64,000 nucleotides of DNA from Paludibacter sp963678465. Its GTDB lineage: Bacteria; Bacteroidota; Bacteroidia; Bacteroidales; Paludibacteraceae. Both the position numbers and the translations under genes were made by a program. The notes under the pieces are model-generated. The model did not search any database, was not told the origin of the DNA, and saw nothing but the letters and a program-made list of their open reading frames with translations. The stretch is taken from contig OY782858.1 of the NCBI GenBank assembly GCA_963678465.1, forward strand, positions 1,302,001-1,366,000, in the 5' to 3' direction. Numbering within the stretch: the stretch's first letter is position 1; each line of letters begins with the position of its first letter. Of this stretch, positions 53,278 through 61,673 are shown piece after piece.

Positions 53278-53308
53278 CAAAGATAAATAACATATTTAAC
53301 AACAGCAA
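53278..53308 (-). promoter_or_regulatory. Shared promoter module, copy 6
   Basis: Minus-strand TTGC, 19 bases including TGTTAAATATGTTAT, then TATCTTTG (53285-53278), 39 bases upstream of the SIMPL gene. Nearly identical to copy 2 at 17972-18002. Confidence 0.75.
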
Positions 53309-53334
53309 GATTTCAAGAGGAAATCTTCATCATG

Positions 53335-53640
53335 TTGCAGTCTATAGTCTTTTTACTTTTAACAAACAATATGCCAATATTCAAATGAGCCAATGAGTCT
53401 ACAGACTTTAGACAAAAGAATAAAGAACAAAGACAGTGGAAATATGCCAATGAGATAATGTGCCAATATGCCAATTGTTGTAGCGTGAAAAGCTCTCAGG
53501 TCTCCGGACTTTGTAGAAACTTTGAATTGTTGAACTGTGTAACTGTTGAAGCGTAGTTTGTCCAAAACTCAGAACTCAGCACTCAAATCTTCTAATTATG
53601 AATTATCAATTATTCATTATTCATTATCAATTATCTTTAG
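53335..53640. repeat. Repeat-word gap
   Basis: AATATGCCAATATTC, GACAGTGGAAATATGCC, CAGGTCTCCGGACTTTG, AACTCAGAACTCAGC and AATTATTCATT words fill the gap. Bases 53641-53822 are not repetitive; CTTGTAACTATA occurs twice (53770-53797), and no clear promoter box is seen. Confidence 0.7.
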
Positions 53641-53822
53641 TATGTTTGTAATCGAATACAATATAATTGCCAGGGAATGAATAAGTAAAGAAGAGACGTA
53701 AAAAGATCGCTGTTCTAAAAAAACGAATGGTACGGAAATTGTATTTATACAATTCAAAGTATACTTGTTTACTTGTAACTATACCCTTGTAACTATATAT
53801 AAATCATTAAAAACTAAATAGT

Positions 53823-55025
53823 ATGAAAAGATTCATTGATTTAACCAAATGGACTGTAGCCATATCGATTGCTTTGGCATTTTCAGCTTGCTCTGTTTAC
53901 AGCTACACTTCACCTTCGGCAGCGCCGGTGAATGATTATCCTGAATGGGCGCCTTATTATAGCGAAGCACGCTATTACTATTTGCCCGATATCGAAACTT
54001 ATTACGATATCAATGCCCGTGAGTTCGTTTATCTTTACAATGGTCGTTGGTCCTATTACAGAAACCTGCCACCCCAATATGCCGATTACGATCTGTATAA
54101 CTGCTATACAATTGTTTTGAACCGTGACACTTACCAACCCTGGATGCATCATCAGTATTATATATCGCACTATCCACGCTATTATTACCGCGACTATTAC
54201 GACCGGAGTAATTTTGCCTACGTAAGAGGTTACAACGAGAACACCCGCTCGGCCTTCTACTGGGAAGAAAAAGACTATCATCGTGCACGTAACTGGGACA
54301 ATAGCAATCAAAGGAACAATAGGAACTTTAAATACTCAAAGGAAGATCAACAGCAATACAACAGACGTAATATAACCAACAACAGCAACAGAATCAATAA
54401 CTCAGGAAATCAAAACAATCGGCCATCAAATACTGATAACAATGGTAACAATACTACCAATGACCGTAATGTAGGTGGTACCCGTACGCCTGTAGGCAAT
54501 CAAAATACAAACAACAATACAGACAACAGCCGCAACCCGGTTGATAACCGAAATACAAACAACAGCAACGACCGCAATGTAAACGGCACCCGTACGCCTG
54601 TAGGCAGTCAGAACACAAACAACAATACGAACAGCCGCAACGTTGAAAACAGTACTAATGTGGAAAATACAAACAATCGCACTACTGATGAAAACAAAAA
54701 CAGCAGTGTCGATCGCAATGTAAATGGCACTCGTACGCCTGCGGATAACCGTTCGACACAAAGCAACACAACAACACCTGCTGCAAGTACTACCGGAAGA
54801 CCGACTACTACACGTACTGAATCCGAAAAGAAAACAGAAAACGCGACACGTACCGAAGGAACTTCGAGAAGCCCGCAAAGTACTAATTATTACGGTCGCA
54901 CCATTGGTCAACCGGTGAAAGTTGAAAAACAAATGCGTGACAATACTGCCCGGACAAACAAAAGTGATAGACAGTCAAATCAGACAAACACTACCAACAC
55001 ACGCACCAATGGCAACCGCAGATAA
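53823..55025 (+). CDS. Asn/Thr-rich surface lipoprotein
   Basis: A 400-residue lipoprotein (lipobox FSACS, Cys23). Residues 30-165 are a Tyr/Pro-rich region (PEWAPYYSEARYYYLPDIET, then NLPPQYADYDLYNCYTIVLN). From 165 to 400 the chain is low complexity, mostly Asn, Thr, Arg and Ser, with a loose repeat NGTRTPVGSQNTNNN. The first part resembles short YXWG/Tyr-rich envelope proteins; the tail is likely disordered and surface-exposed. I know no function. A very strong bidirectional terminator follows. Confidence 0.75.
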   Translation: MKRFIDLTKWTVAISIALAFSACSVYSYTSPSAAPVNDYPEWAPYYSEARYYYLPDIETYYDINAREFVYLYNGRWSYYRNLPPQYADYDLYNCYTIVLNRDTYQPWMHHQYYISHYPRYYYRDYYDRSNFAYVRGYNENTRSAFYWEEKDYHRARNWDNSNQRNNRNFKYSKEDQQQYNRRNITNNSNRINNSGNQNNRPSNTDNNGNNTTNDRNVGGTRTPVGNQNTNNNTDNSRNPVDNRNTNNSNDRNVNGTRTPVGSQNTNNNTNSRNVENSTNVENTNNRTTDENKNSSVDRNVNGTRTPADNRSTQSNTTTPAASTTGRPTTTRTESEKKTENATRTEGTSRSPQSTNYYGRTIGQPVKVEKQMRDNTARTNKSDRQSNQTNTTNTRTNGNRR

Positions 55026-55076
55026 ATAACACTAAAATTATTTCGACATTTCTCAACAGCTTTTTCGGAAGAATAT

Positions 55077-55117
55077 AAAACAAACAGCGTTGACCGACGG
55101 TCAACGCTGTTTGTTTT
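55077..55117. terminator. Strong bidirectional terminator
   Basis: A 19-base perfect stem: AAAACAAACAGCGTTGACC (55077-55095) and its complement (55099-55117) around a GAC loop, with terminal A/T tracts on both strands, between convergent genes. Confidence 0.9.
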
Positions 55118-55211
55118 ATATAGCTTTCATCTTGTCTGAAGCAACAAAGCATTACTGCTTTCAGCAACGAAAAACCCGGAACCCGAAACCCGGAACCCGG
55201 AACTATCTGTA

Positions 55212-56432
55212 CTACTTTTTGATGATGTGTTTTTTTATTTGCCAATGATAAGCCAGTAAGGTAGTTACAAAATAAACTGCAGTTTGTACCCACAGTCCGA
55301 TTTGTTCAAATTGTACTTCGTGAATACTTGCTCCCATTGTGTTGATTTTGAAATAAGCCTGAATACCAAAGGTAGAAGGAAATAACCAGCTGAACACTTT
55401 CCAACCTCCGCTTATGGCCGATTGAGGCCATGATATTCCACTCAGGAACAAAAGTATAAGCGAAAAGAACAACAAAAGCACCATTTGTATTTCGCGACTT
55501 GGTACAAATACCGACACCGTCATCGAAAAGAAAATTGTTGCAAGCAAAAACGGAACTACAAATTCGAGCAATGTAAACGGATTTCCAATATGTGGCAAAT
55601 TGAATAACCATGGAATAAAGCCCAGCAAATAAACCGACCACAACAGGTAAAGCGAGAAAAATGCCAGCGCTTTGCCCAAAATAACCCTGAAGGTACCACC
55701 CCTGTGTACCGACGAACTTACAAGTTCATGAAAACGGTTTTCCTCCCTTGCTGTTCCTGCCGCCATTCCGATACCGAAAAACAAAGTTTGATGAATGATC
55801 AGTATAAGAATAGCCGGCATCAGGAAACTTGCAAAACCCATTCCTTCGTTGTAAAGGATAACACTTTTGTAAGGGATAGGATCCGAAACAATGGCTTGCT
55901 GTTCGCCGGTAACACCTATGGCATTGAGCCTTGCCACCTGAATTTCCTTACCCATATCCAACGAAACATAGTTAGTGGACAACACCATAGCCCTGTAATA
56001 CAAAAAACTACTCATATCGCTGTACACCGACACTACTGCTTGTTCACCTTTATTGATCTTTTTATCAAAATCGGAAGGTAAATAAATAACACCATGCACT
56101 TTGCCTTCGTTAAAAGCCTGTTGGGCTTCCTGCATCGACGACACTTTTTCGGTAACACAAACATCGCGTGTTGCATCCAAATGACGGATAAACTCAGTCG
56201 ATCTTTTTGTGTGTGATGCATCAACAACAGCCACAGGCACATCCACAAGCGTTTCGTTGATATAAAGCGAACAATAAAGCAAAGGATAAGCCAAAACAGC
56301 CACAACCACAAGAATCATAACACCACGATCCTTAAATATATTCTTTACTTCGTCCACAAATATGTAAAACATGGCTTTGAGATGAGAAATGATTCTCAAC
56401 ATCAAAACTCTATCTTCTTTTGAATCTTTCAT
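55212..56432 (-). CDS. ABC-2 type transport permease (second of pair)
   Basis: A 406-residue protein with the ABC-2 design: an N-terminal helix (about 40-58), a large extracytoplasmic loop (60-220, with VDVPVAVVDASHTKRSTEFI), then five helices (230-400). The match is to YhhJ/YbhR-like permeases of HlyD-linked exporters. It is the last gene of a five-gene minus-strand operon (MarR regulator, TolC, HlyD, two permeases). No ATP-binding subunit is encoded in the operon, so an ATPase must come from elsewhere. Confidence 0.88.
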   Translation of the reverse strand: MKDSKEDRVLMLRIISHLKAMFYIFVDEVKNIFKDRGVMILVVVAVLAYPLLYCSLYINETLVDVPVAVVDASHTKRSTEFIRHLDATRDVCVTEKVSSMQEAQQAFNEGKVHGVIYLPSDFDKKINKGEQAVVSVYSDMSSFLYYRAMVLSTNYVSLDMGKEIQVARLNAIGVTGEQQAIVSDPIPYKSVILYNEGMGFASFLMPAILILIIHQTLFFGIGMAAGTAREENRFHELVSSSVHRGGTFRVILGKALAFFSLYLLWSVYLLGFIPWLFNLPHIGNPFTLLEFVVPFLLATIFFSMTVSVFVPSREIQMVLLLFFSLILLFLSGISWPQSAISGGWKVFSWLFPSTFGIQAYFKINTMGASIHEVQFEQIGLWVQTAVYFVTTLLAYHWQIKKHIIKK

Positions 56433-56437
56433 TTTCT

Positions 56438-57616
56438 TTATTTTGTAGGAAAATTTTGATAAATAGCCGCCTTTTTCAGTCGGATATAAACAAACAAAGG
56501 CGAAATTGTAAACACAAGTAAAGCAACGAGATAATGTACCGAATAGCCAATACTCAAACCATTCAATGCCTGATTTACATAAATTTTAAAGTAATAACGA
56601 ATAGGAAATAAGTGACTGAAAATCTGCGTAACATAAGGCATTTGTTCGATTGGAAAAGTAAAACCTGCAAATGTAAAGCCGAGCAAACCAAAAAATGCTG
56701 CTAAGGTAACACCATCTCTAAGCACCGGAGTTATTCCAATCAGCAGTATACCAATAGACTGATAAGCCATCACATAGAAAAATGTTGTCAGAAACATCCA
56801 ACCGATAGACGAGTTCAATGGATAGCCCATGTACCAATACAATAATATGTTACCAACAATACCTAACGCTGTAAAAATAATTGTGTAAGGCATTAGTTTA
56901 CCCATAAGCGCAACAAACATTGAATTGTTGGCCGTACGCAGCCACAAACGCGATGTTTTTTCTTTCAGTTCAATGCCAATTGCAAAAACAGTAAGCATCA
57001 ATATCATTATTTGCAATACACCCGGCAAAAGCATATTGAGCAAATACACCCCATAATTAGCCCACGGATTTCCTATTAAGTGCGTGTCCAGACTTATGGG
57101 CTGAATAATTCCCATGATGCGACTATCCTCCACACCTTTTGCTTTCAACACTTTTTGTTTCATGGCTCCGGCTGTTAACTCACTCATATAAGTGATATCT
57201 TTCAGCAAAAGTGAACCTGCCACCAGATAAGCATCGTTTACATAAAATGTCATTTCAGGTCGTTGACTGGCCAACACTTCTGCTTCAAAATTGTCTTTGA
57301 TCACAACAAATGCATAAATATTCCCCTTTTGCATTTCCCTGCGTGCATCGGTATAACTATTGGGATACATTACAATGTCGGCCTGCTGAGTGGCATCCAA
57401 ATTTCGTACAAACTGACGCGACAACGAAGAATTGTCAAGATCGACAATCCCGACAGGCATACGTACAGGCTGTCCTTCCTTCATAAGCGTAAGAAAAAAA
57501 ACGTAGCAAAAAAGCATAACGCCTACCGTCCCCAAAAAGTAGATGGGACGACTACCCATTCGCTTTAACTCGCGCTTCAATGTTTTTATAAATGCTGAAA
57601 ATAATTTTGTCGACAT
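56438..57616 (-). CDS. ABC-2 type transport permease (first of pair)
   Basis: A 392-residue paralogue of the downstream permease: N-terminal helix (about 22-42), extracytoplasmic loop with MPVGIVDLDNSSLSRQFVRN, then five or more helices, the last two separated by FPIRYYFKIYVNQALNG. Five bases separate it from the second permease gene and 20 from the HlyD gene. The two permeases should form a heterodimeric channel in the inner membrane for drug or lipid export together with the HlyD-type adaptor and TolC. Confidence 0.88.
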   Translation of the reverse strand: MSTKLFSAFIKTLKRELKRMGSRPIYFLGTVGVMLFCYVFFLTLMKEGQPVRMPVGIVDLDNSSLSRQFVRNLDATQQADIVMYPNSYTDARREMQKGNIYAFVVIKDNFEAEVLASQRPEMTFYVNDAYLVAGSLLLKDITYMSELTAGAMKQKVLKAKGVEDSRIMGIIQPISLDTHLIGNPWANYGVYLLNMLLPGVLQIMILMLTVFAIGIELKEKTSRLWLRTANNSMFVALMGKLMPYTIIFTALGIVGNILLYWYMGYPLNSSIGWMFLTTFFYVMAYQSIGILLIGITPVLRDGVTLAAFFGLLGFTFAGFTFPIEQMPYVTQIFSHLFPIRYYFKIYVNQALNGLSIGYSVHYLVALLVFTISPLFVYIRLKKAAIYQNFPTK

Positions 57617-57636
57617 TTTTAATCTGTTTTGTGTTC

Positions 57637-58629
57637 TTAATCAAGCCTTTTTTCTACTAAAGCAGTCATTCCCGGACGTAAATCAGCCACTTTTTGTGTC
57701 GGACGTGCGCGTACTTCAAAAGTTTTCACATCAAATTGTCCGCTTGTTTTGGTGGCTTTCCAGGTAGCATAACTTGCCAGGGCTTTCACATAACTTATTT
57801 TCACTTCCACTTCCTGATTGTTCAGTGCTGGAATTTTCACTTTAAAAGTACTTCCTACTTTCATGCTGCCTAGCAAATCTTCGCGCACATTAAAGCTGAA
57901 CCAGATATCATTCATATCCACAATTGTCATAATCGGCGCTCCGGTTCCCACTAACTCACCACGTTTAGGATAAATTTCGCTGATCTCACCATCGATTGGC
58001 GAAGTGAGCGTTGTTTCCTGAAGATAAGATTTTACTTCATTCACAGCTCCCTTTGCTCTGCCTACCAAAGCCAAAGCAGCCTCTTTGTCCTCAAGTTCAG
58101 CGCCATTTAAAGCCATGTCGTATTGCGATTTCGCTGCATTAGCTGTGGCTACCGCTGCCTTGTATTGAGCTTCGGCTTCATCTCTTTTTTGTGCAGGCAA
58201 AACACCTTTGTCGTACAAACGTTGTACCCGATCGAACGATTTTTTGGTAATGTCAACTCCAACCAATGATTTTTGCCACATTTCGTAAGCACCCAATATC
58301 AATTCCTTTCGTGCACCTTTGTTTGCTTTTTTGTTTTGAGCCAAAGCAGCATCTTCGGCCGAAGTAGCCTGTTCTAACTTGGCGTCCAACTCAGGGCTGT
58401 CGATAATTACAAGTGTATCGCCTGCATGTATACTGCTTCCTTCTTCGGCCAGAAATGTTTTGATACGTCCCGGAACTTTTCCTGAAATACGCACTTCGGA
58501 TGCCACTGCTTCGCCTTGTAAAATAACAGGTTCGGGTTTGTAAACATAGATGCCGATGATAAATACCAATATTATTACGATGATTAATCCCATTAATCCC
58601 ACGCGTAGTTCTTTATTTTGCTTTTTCAT
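57637..58629 (-). CDS. HlyD-family membrane fusion protein
   Basis: A 330-residue adaptor with one N-terminal membrane helix (LMGLIIVIILVFIIGIYVY), a split lipoyl/barrel-sandwich domain (VRISGKVPGRIKTFLAEEGS ... TLTSPIDGEISEIYPKRGEL), a central coiled coil of about 100 residues rich in Ala, Lys and Glu, and a C-terminal beta domain ending PGMTALVEKRLD. It bridges the permeases to TolC across the periplasm. Operon position after the TolC gene is normal for MarR-controlled efflux loci of Bacteroidota. Confidence 0.92.
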   Translation of the reverse strand: MKKQNKELRVGLMGLIIVIILVFIIGIYVYKPEPVILQGEAVASEVRISGKVPGRIKTFLAEEGSSIHAGDTLVIIDSPELDAKLEQATSAEDAALAQNKKANKGARKELILGAYEMWQKSLVGVDITKKSFDRVQRLYDKGVLPAQKRDEAEAQYKAAVATANAAKSQYDMALNGAELEDKEAALALVGRAKGAVNEVKSYLQETTLTSPIDGEISEIYPKRGELVGTGAPIMTIVDMNDIWFSFNVREDLLGSMKVGSTFKVKIPALNNQEVEVKISYVKALASYATWKATKTSGQFDVKTFEVRARPTQKVADLRPGMTALVEKRLD

Positions 58630-58657
58630 TGTTGTAATATTTAATAATTTGATTGCT

Positions 58658-60172
58658 TTATTTTTTTACTGATTTTTGTTGATCGAGAGTTGAAAATGTT
58701 GGTGTGCGAAGTGTTCCCTGCGATTTTTGCAAATACAAATCGCATAATCTCACTTCGATAAGTGCATCTATATTGTCCGATTTTGCCGACAACCAGGCTG
58801 TTTGTGCCCCAAGCAAATCGGTCGACGAAATAACGCCTTCTTCAAATCCATCGGTGGCATACTTTAGGTTTTCAACGGCTTGCTCTACATTGTCCTGAGT
58901 TGTCTTTTGCTTTTTCAAACTTTCGGCCATTTTGTACGAAGTCTGTTTTATTTGCAACTGCATTTTTTCTTTTGTTTCCTCCAGCTGCATTGTGGCAATT
59001 CTGCTTTGTGCTTTGGCAGCATTTAGCGTATGTATTTTATCGCCAAAATGAAACAAAGGCACATGCGCAACTACGCCAACACTAAACATACCGCCAAAAT
59101 CGTTTTCGTAACCATTGTATACATTAGGGTTTGTAACCAAATAGTTGCCCGACAAAGCAATGGTTGGTAAAAAACGGGACAACATCAATTTTTCGTTGGA
59201 TTTGGCAATGTTTTCGAGTTGAGTGAGCGCTGAAACTTCGGGTCTGTTTTGTAGCGCCTGTTCTATTGGAATAAGTTGAGGTTCAACGGCTTTTTGTTCC
59301 AGATTCCCGTCGTTCAGCGTGTACACAGTTTCAAGCGCTAATCCACACAACTGATTCAACGCCATGCGCGAAAGACTCAAACCATTTTCGGCTTTAGCTA
59401 CACTAACATCGGCCTCATTGAGTTTTACACGTATTTTCAGTGCTTCAGCTTTTGTAGCCACGCCCTCTTCAATCATTACTTTCACGTTTTCCTCTACTTT
59501 GACAATCAGGTTTCTGTATTCTTTGGCCAACTTTATTTTATTCTCCAGCGAAACTACGCGCCAGTAAGCCTCATCTACTTCAATCATCAATTCATGTTCT
59601 TTATTTTCTTTCTGTGCATGGGCAAGATTTTCGCCATACTTTGCAATTTTGTACAATTCAGCGATTTTGCCACCCATAAAAAGCGGCTGAACAAATCCTA
59701 CCGATCCCGCAAAAATGTTCTGAACATCAAATTCCAATTCACTTTTGGGAAGCAAAGCATAGTTTTTCCACATAATCTTTTCAGGATTTGCTTTCGGGTT
59801 AAAGGGCGCTCCGCTAGCATCCAAAGGCACTGGCGAACCATTTACCATGGTCCAGGAGTTGTTCCACGAACCAGCATAATTCGGTGTTCCATTGGTACCC
59901 ATGTTGTAAACAGGCAAATACTTGTCCTCGCTGAGCAACGAAAGATTCTTTTCATTCCAGGTATACGTTCCATTTGCCGAAAAATTTGAGAAAAACTGTG
60001 TAAATGCAGCCCTTTTAAGTTCATTCGCTGCTTTTACATTTTCCTGTGCTATTTGCAGCGTTTTGTTGTGACTTATAGCCATCTGTCTGCAATCCTCCAA
60101 CGTTAATACTGTTTGTGCCGACAATACCCCTGCCGAAAGCAACATTACAAAAGCTAAATACTTTTTTTTCAT
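58658..60172 (-). CDS. TolC-family outer-membrane efflux channel
   Basis: A 504-residue protein with a signal peptide (MKKKYLAFVMLLSAGVLSAQ) and two OEP repeats (about 25-255 and 290-495), each a pair of long helices and barrel strands (for example LTLEDCRQMAISHNKTLQIA at the start of the first). It is the outer-membrane channel of the exporter. The perfect palindrome at 60199-60218, 27 bases upstream of the start, is likely the MarR operator for this operon. Confidence 0.93.
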   Translation of the reverse strand: MKKKYLAFVMLLSAGVLSAQTVLTLEDCRQMAISHNKTLQIAQENVKAANELKRAAFTQFFSNFSANGTYTWNEKNLSLLSEDKYLPVYNMGTNGTPNYAGSWNNSWTMVNGSPVPLDASGAPFNPKANPEKIMWKNYALLPKSELEFDVQNIFAGSVGFVQPLFMGGKIAELYKIAKYGENLAHAQKENKEHELMIEVDEAYWRVVSLENKIKLAKEYRNLIVKVEENVKVMIEEGVATKAEALKIRVKLNEADVSVAKAENGLSLSRMALNQLCGLALETVYTLNDGNLEQKAVEPQLIPIEQALQNRPEVSALTQLENIAKSNEKLMLSRFLPTIALSGNYLVTNPNVYNGYENDFGGMFSVGVVAHVPLFHFGDKIHTLNAAKAQSRIATMQLEETKEKMQLQIKQTSYKMAESLKKQKTTQDNVEQAVENLKYATDGFEEGVISSTDLLGAQTAWLSAKSDNIDALIEVRLCDLYLQKSQGTLRTPTFSTLDQQKSVKK

Positions 60173-60198
60173 ACCTTGTTATTATAATTAGTTAAACA

Positions 60199-60218
60199 AT
60201 AGTTGTGCATGCAACTAT
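60199..60218. promoter_or_regulatory. MarR-type operator upstream of the tolC-like gene
   Basis: ATAGTTG, six-base spacer TGCATG, CAACTAT: perfect seven-base arms. It lies between the marR stop and the TolC gene start. Confidence 0.75.
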
Positions 60219-60234
60219 ATAGATAAATAAAAAA

Positions 60235-60669
60235 TCATTGAAGATTCGTCATTATTTTTTTCAATACTATCCTACAAACATTTAACTCATCATCGCTGAT
60301 ATTATTCAATGTTTTCGAAGCTATTTTCTGAACAATGTCAGTAGCCTTGGCCTGAAGCGCCATACCTGCATCAGTTAGATGAATCAGATTTATTCTTCTG
60401 TCGTTGTGATCCGAGACACGCGTAACGAGGTTACGTTTTTCGAGATTATCAATCAAACGGGTCATGCTGGGCTTGTCCTTGAGCGTTAAAGTGCAAAGTG
60501 CTTGTTGAGTTACCTTGTCCTTTTGCCAAAGGCAGGCCAAAATTGACCATTGTTCGGTAGTAATATCCACTCCCTCCACAGCAAAGGCTCTCAGGAATGT
60601 TCTATTGATGGCAGTTGATATTTTTCCTGTCAGAATAGTAAATGCTTCATCGGTGTGTAATTGTGTCAT
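60235..60669 (-). CDS. MarR-family transcriptional regulator
   Basis: A 144-residue regulator with dimerisation helices at both ends and a winged helix (about 50-115): WSILACLWQKDKVTQQALCT, DKPSMTRLIDNLEKRNLVTR and the wing DHNDRRINLIHLT. Its own upstream region carries the same palindrome as that of the tolC-like gene (60690-60709), so it likely represses itself and the exporter. The inducer is probably an aromatic or lipophilic compound carried by the pump, by analogy with the family. Confidence 0.93.
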   Translation of the reverse strand: MTQLHTDEAFTILTGKISTAINRTFLRAFAVEGVDITTEQWSILACLWQKDKVTQQALCTLTLKDKPSMTRLIDNLEKRNLVTRVSDHNDRRINLIHLTDAGMALQAKATDIVQKIASKTLNNISDDELNVCRIVLKKIMTNLQ

Positions 60670-60689
60670 ATCATTTAGTTCTTAAAATA

Positions 60690-60718
60690 ATAGTTGCATA
60701 AACAACTGCGCAAAATTA
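60690..60718 (-). promoter_or_regulatory. marR promoter with operator
   Basis: ATAGTTG, spacer CATAAA, CAACTGC (60690-60709): five of seven arm bases match the operator at 60199. On the minus strand the -7 box TAATTTTG (60718-60711) lies directly upstream, so the operator covers the start site. Confidence 0.7.
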
Positions 60719-60835
60719 CATCCATAATTTTAATTGTGTATCAGCATTAACTTTAATTAACCCAACATATAAAAATATGATATATGTTCACAAAAACACA
60801 TAAAACAGATTCATTTCATTTGCATATACTTAAAC

Positions 60836-60874
60836 AAAAAAAAGCAAAACACCGGCTTGATGTTTTGCTTTTTA
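60836..60874 (-). terminator. Intrinsic terminator of mgsA
   Basis: AAAAAGCAAAACA at 60840-60852 pairs with TGTTTTGCTTTTT at 60862-60874 around a nine-base loop, with a U-tract on the minus strand, 33 bases after the mgsA stop. Confidence 0.85.
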
Positions 60875-60906
60875 TACTTGCTAATGATTACTGAACTATA
60901 AAGTAT

Positions 60907-61374
60907 TTAGCGTTTAAATTTTATATATCTTGGTTCGCGTGGCACATAGTCATCGTTGTCCCACAAAGTACTTGTAATCATTAAGTCGGCGCTATAACGA
61001 TTGCAGGCAATAGGCACGTTATGAACGCGACACTGACGAAGAAGCATCTGAATATCAGCTTCGTGAGGTTGAGCATTCAAATCGTCGATCAGAAACACTG
61101 CCAGATTGATTTGTTTACGAACCACCAAAGCAGCTATTTCAGCATCTCCACCCATAGGGCCCGAGTTCATACAAATTACTTCGGCCGATACACCTTTTTC
61201 TTCAAAAGCTTTTTGTATCAGGCTACCAGTGGTACCTGTACACACCAATTTATGTTTCGATAACATTTCGGCATTGAATACCGCCCACTCTACCATATCG
61301 GCTTTGCGGTTATCATGAGCCACTAAAGCTATTGTCAATTGCTTTTTCATACGAGCTTCGTTTTCTTTATTCAT
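60907..61374 (-). CDS. mgsA: Methylglyoxal synthase
   Basis: A 155-residue cytosolic enzyme that converts dihydroxyacetone phosphate to methylglyoxal and phosphate, a glycolytic bypass under phosphate limitation. Family motifs are IALVAHDNRK (His20, Asp21), TGTTGSLI (phosphate binding), SGPMGGDAEIAALV with the catalytic Asp77, and NAQPHEADIQMLLRQC with His104. Full length and intact. Start Met1 or Met9 are both possible. It is monocistronic, with a terminator on its 3' side. Confidence 0.95.
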   Translation of the reverse strand: MNKENEARMKKQLTIALVAHDNRKADMVEWAVFNAEMLSKHKLVCTGTTGSLIQKAFEEKGVSAEVICMNSGPMGGDAEIAALVVRKQINLAVFLIDDLNAQPHEADIQMLLRQCRVHNVPIACNRYSADLMITSTLWDNDDYVPREPRYIKFKR

Positions 61375-61596
61375 TTTGCAAAGTTATTATAATTTTCAAA
61401 ACAAACTTAGCCCTGTGCCAAAAATCACAGCAAAATTTTAGTTTTGTAATGTTTGTTTTCTCATATCAGCAGAATGTTTCTGGCTTACAGCACAATAAAA
61501 AAACCTCTTTTGATTACGAAAGCACAGAGACGATATTCATTATTTCATTTTTTTGATTTAAAAAAATGAAATTAAAATGAGACAAGTGGAAATACT

Positions 61597-61652
61597 TTTG
61601 GTAGGTAACGAAATTTTTTCCTATTTTTGCGAAGTAATGCAAACGTTTGCAT
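61597..61652 (+). promoter_or_regulatory. Promoter and LacI-type operator of the DUF1343 gene
   Basis: TTTG (61597-61600), 21-base spacer, TATTTTTG (61622-61629). Eight bases later comes ATGCAAACGTTTGCAT (61637-61652), a perfect 16-base palindrome whose core GCAAACGTTTGC is the classic LacI/GalR/PurR-family operator shape. Located just past the start site, it should repress. The ATG used is at 61674. Bases 61375-61590 show nothing else. Confidence 0.8.
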
Positions 61653-61673
61653 AAAATTATAACACATTATAAA

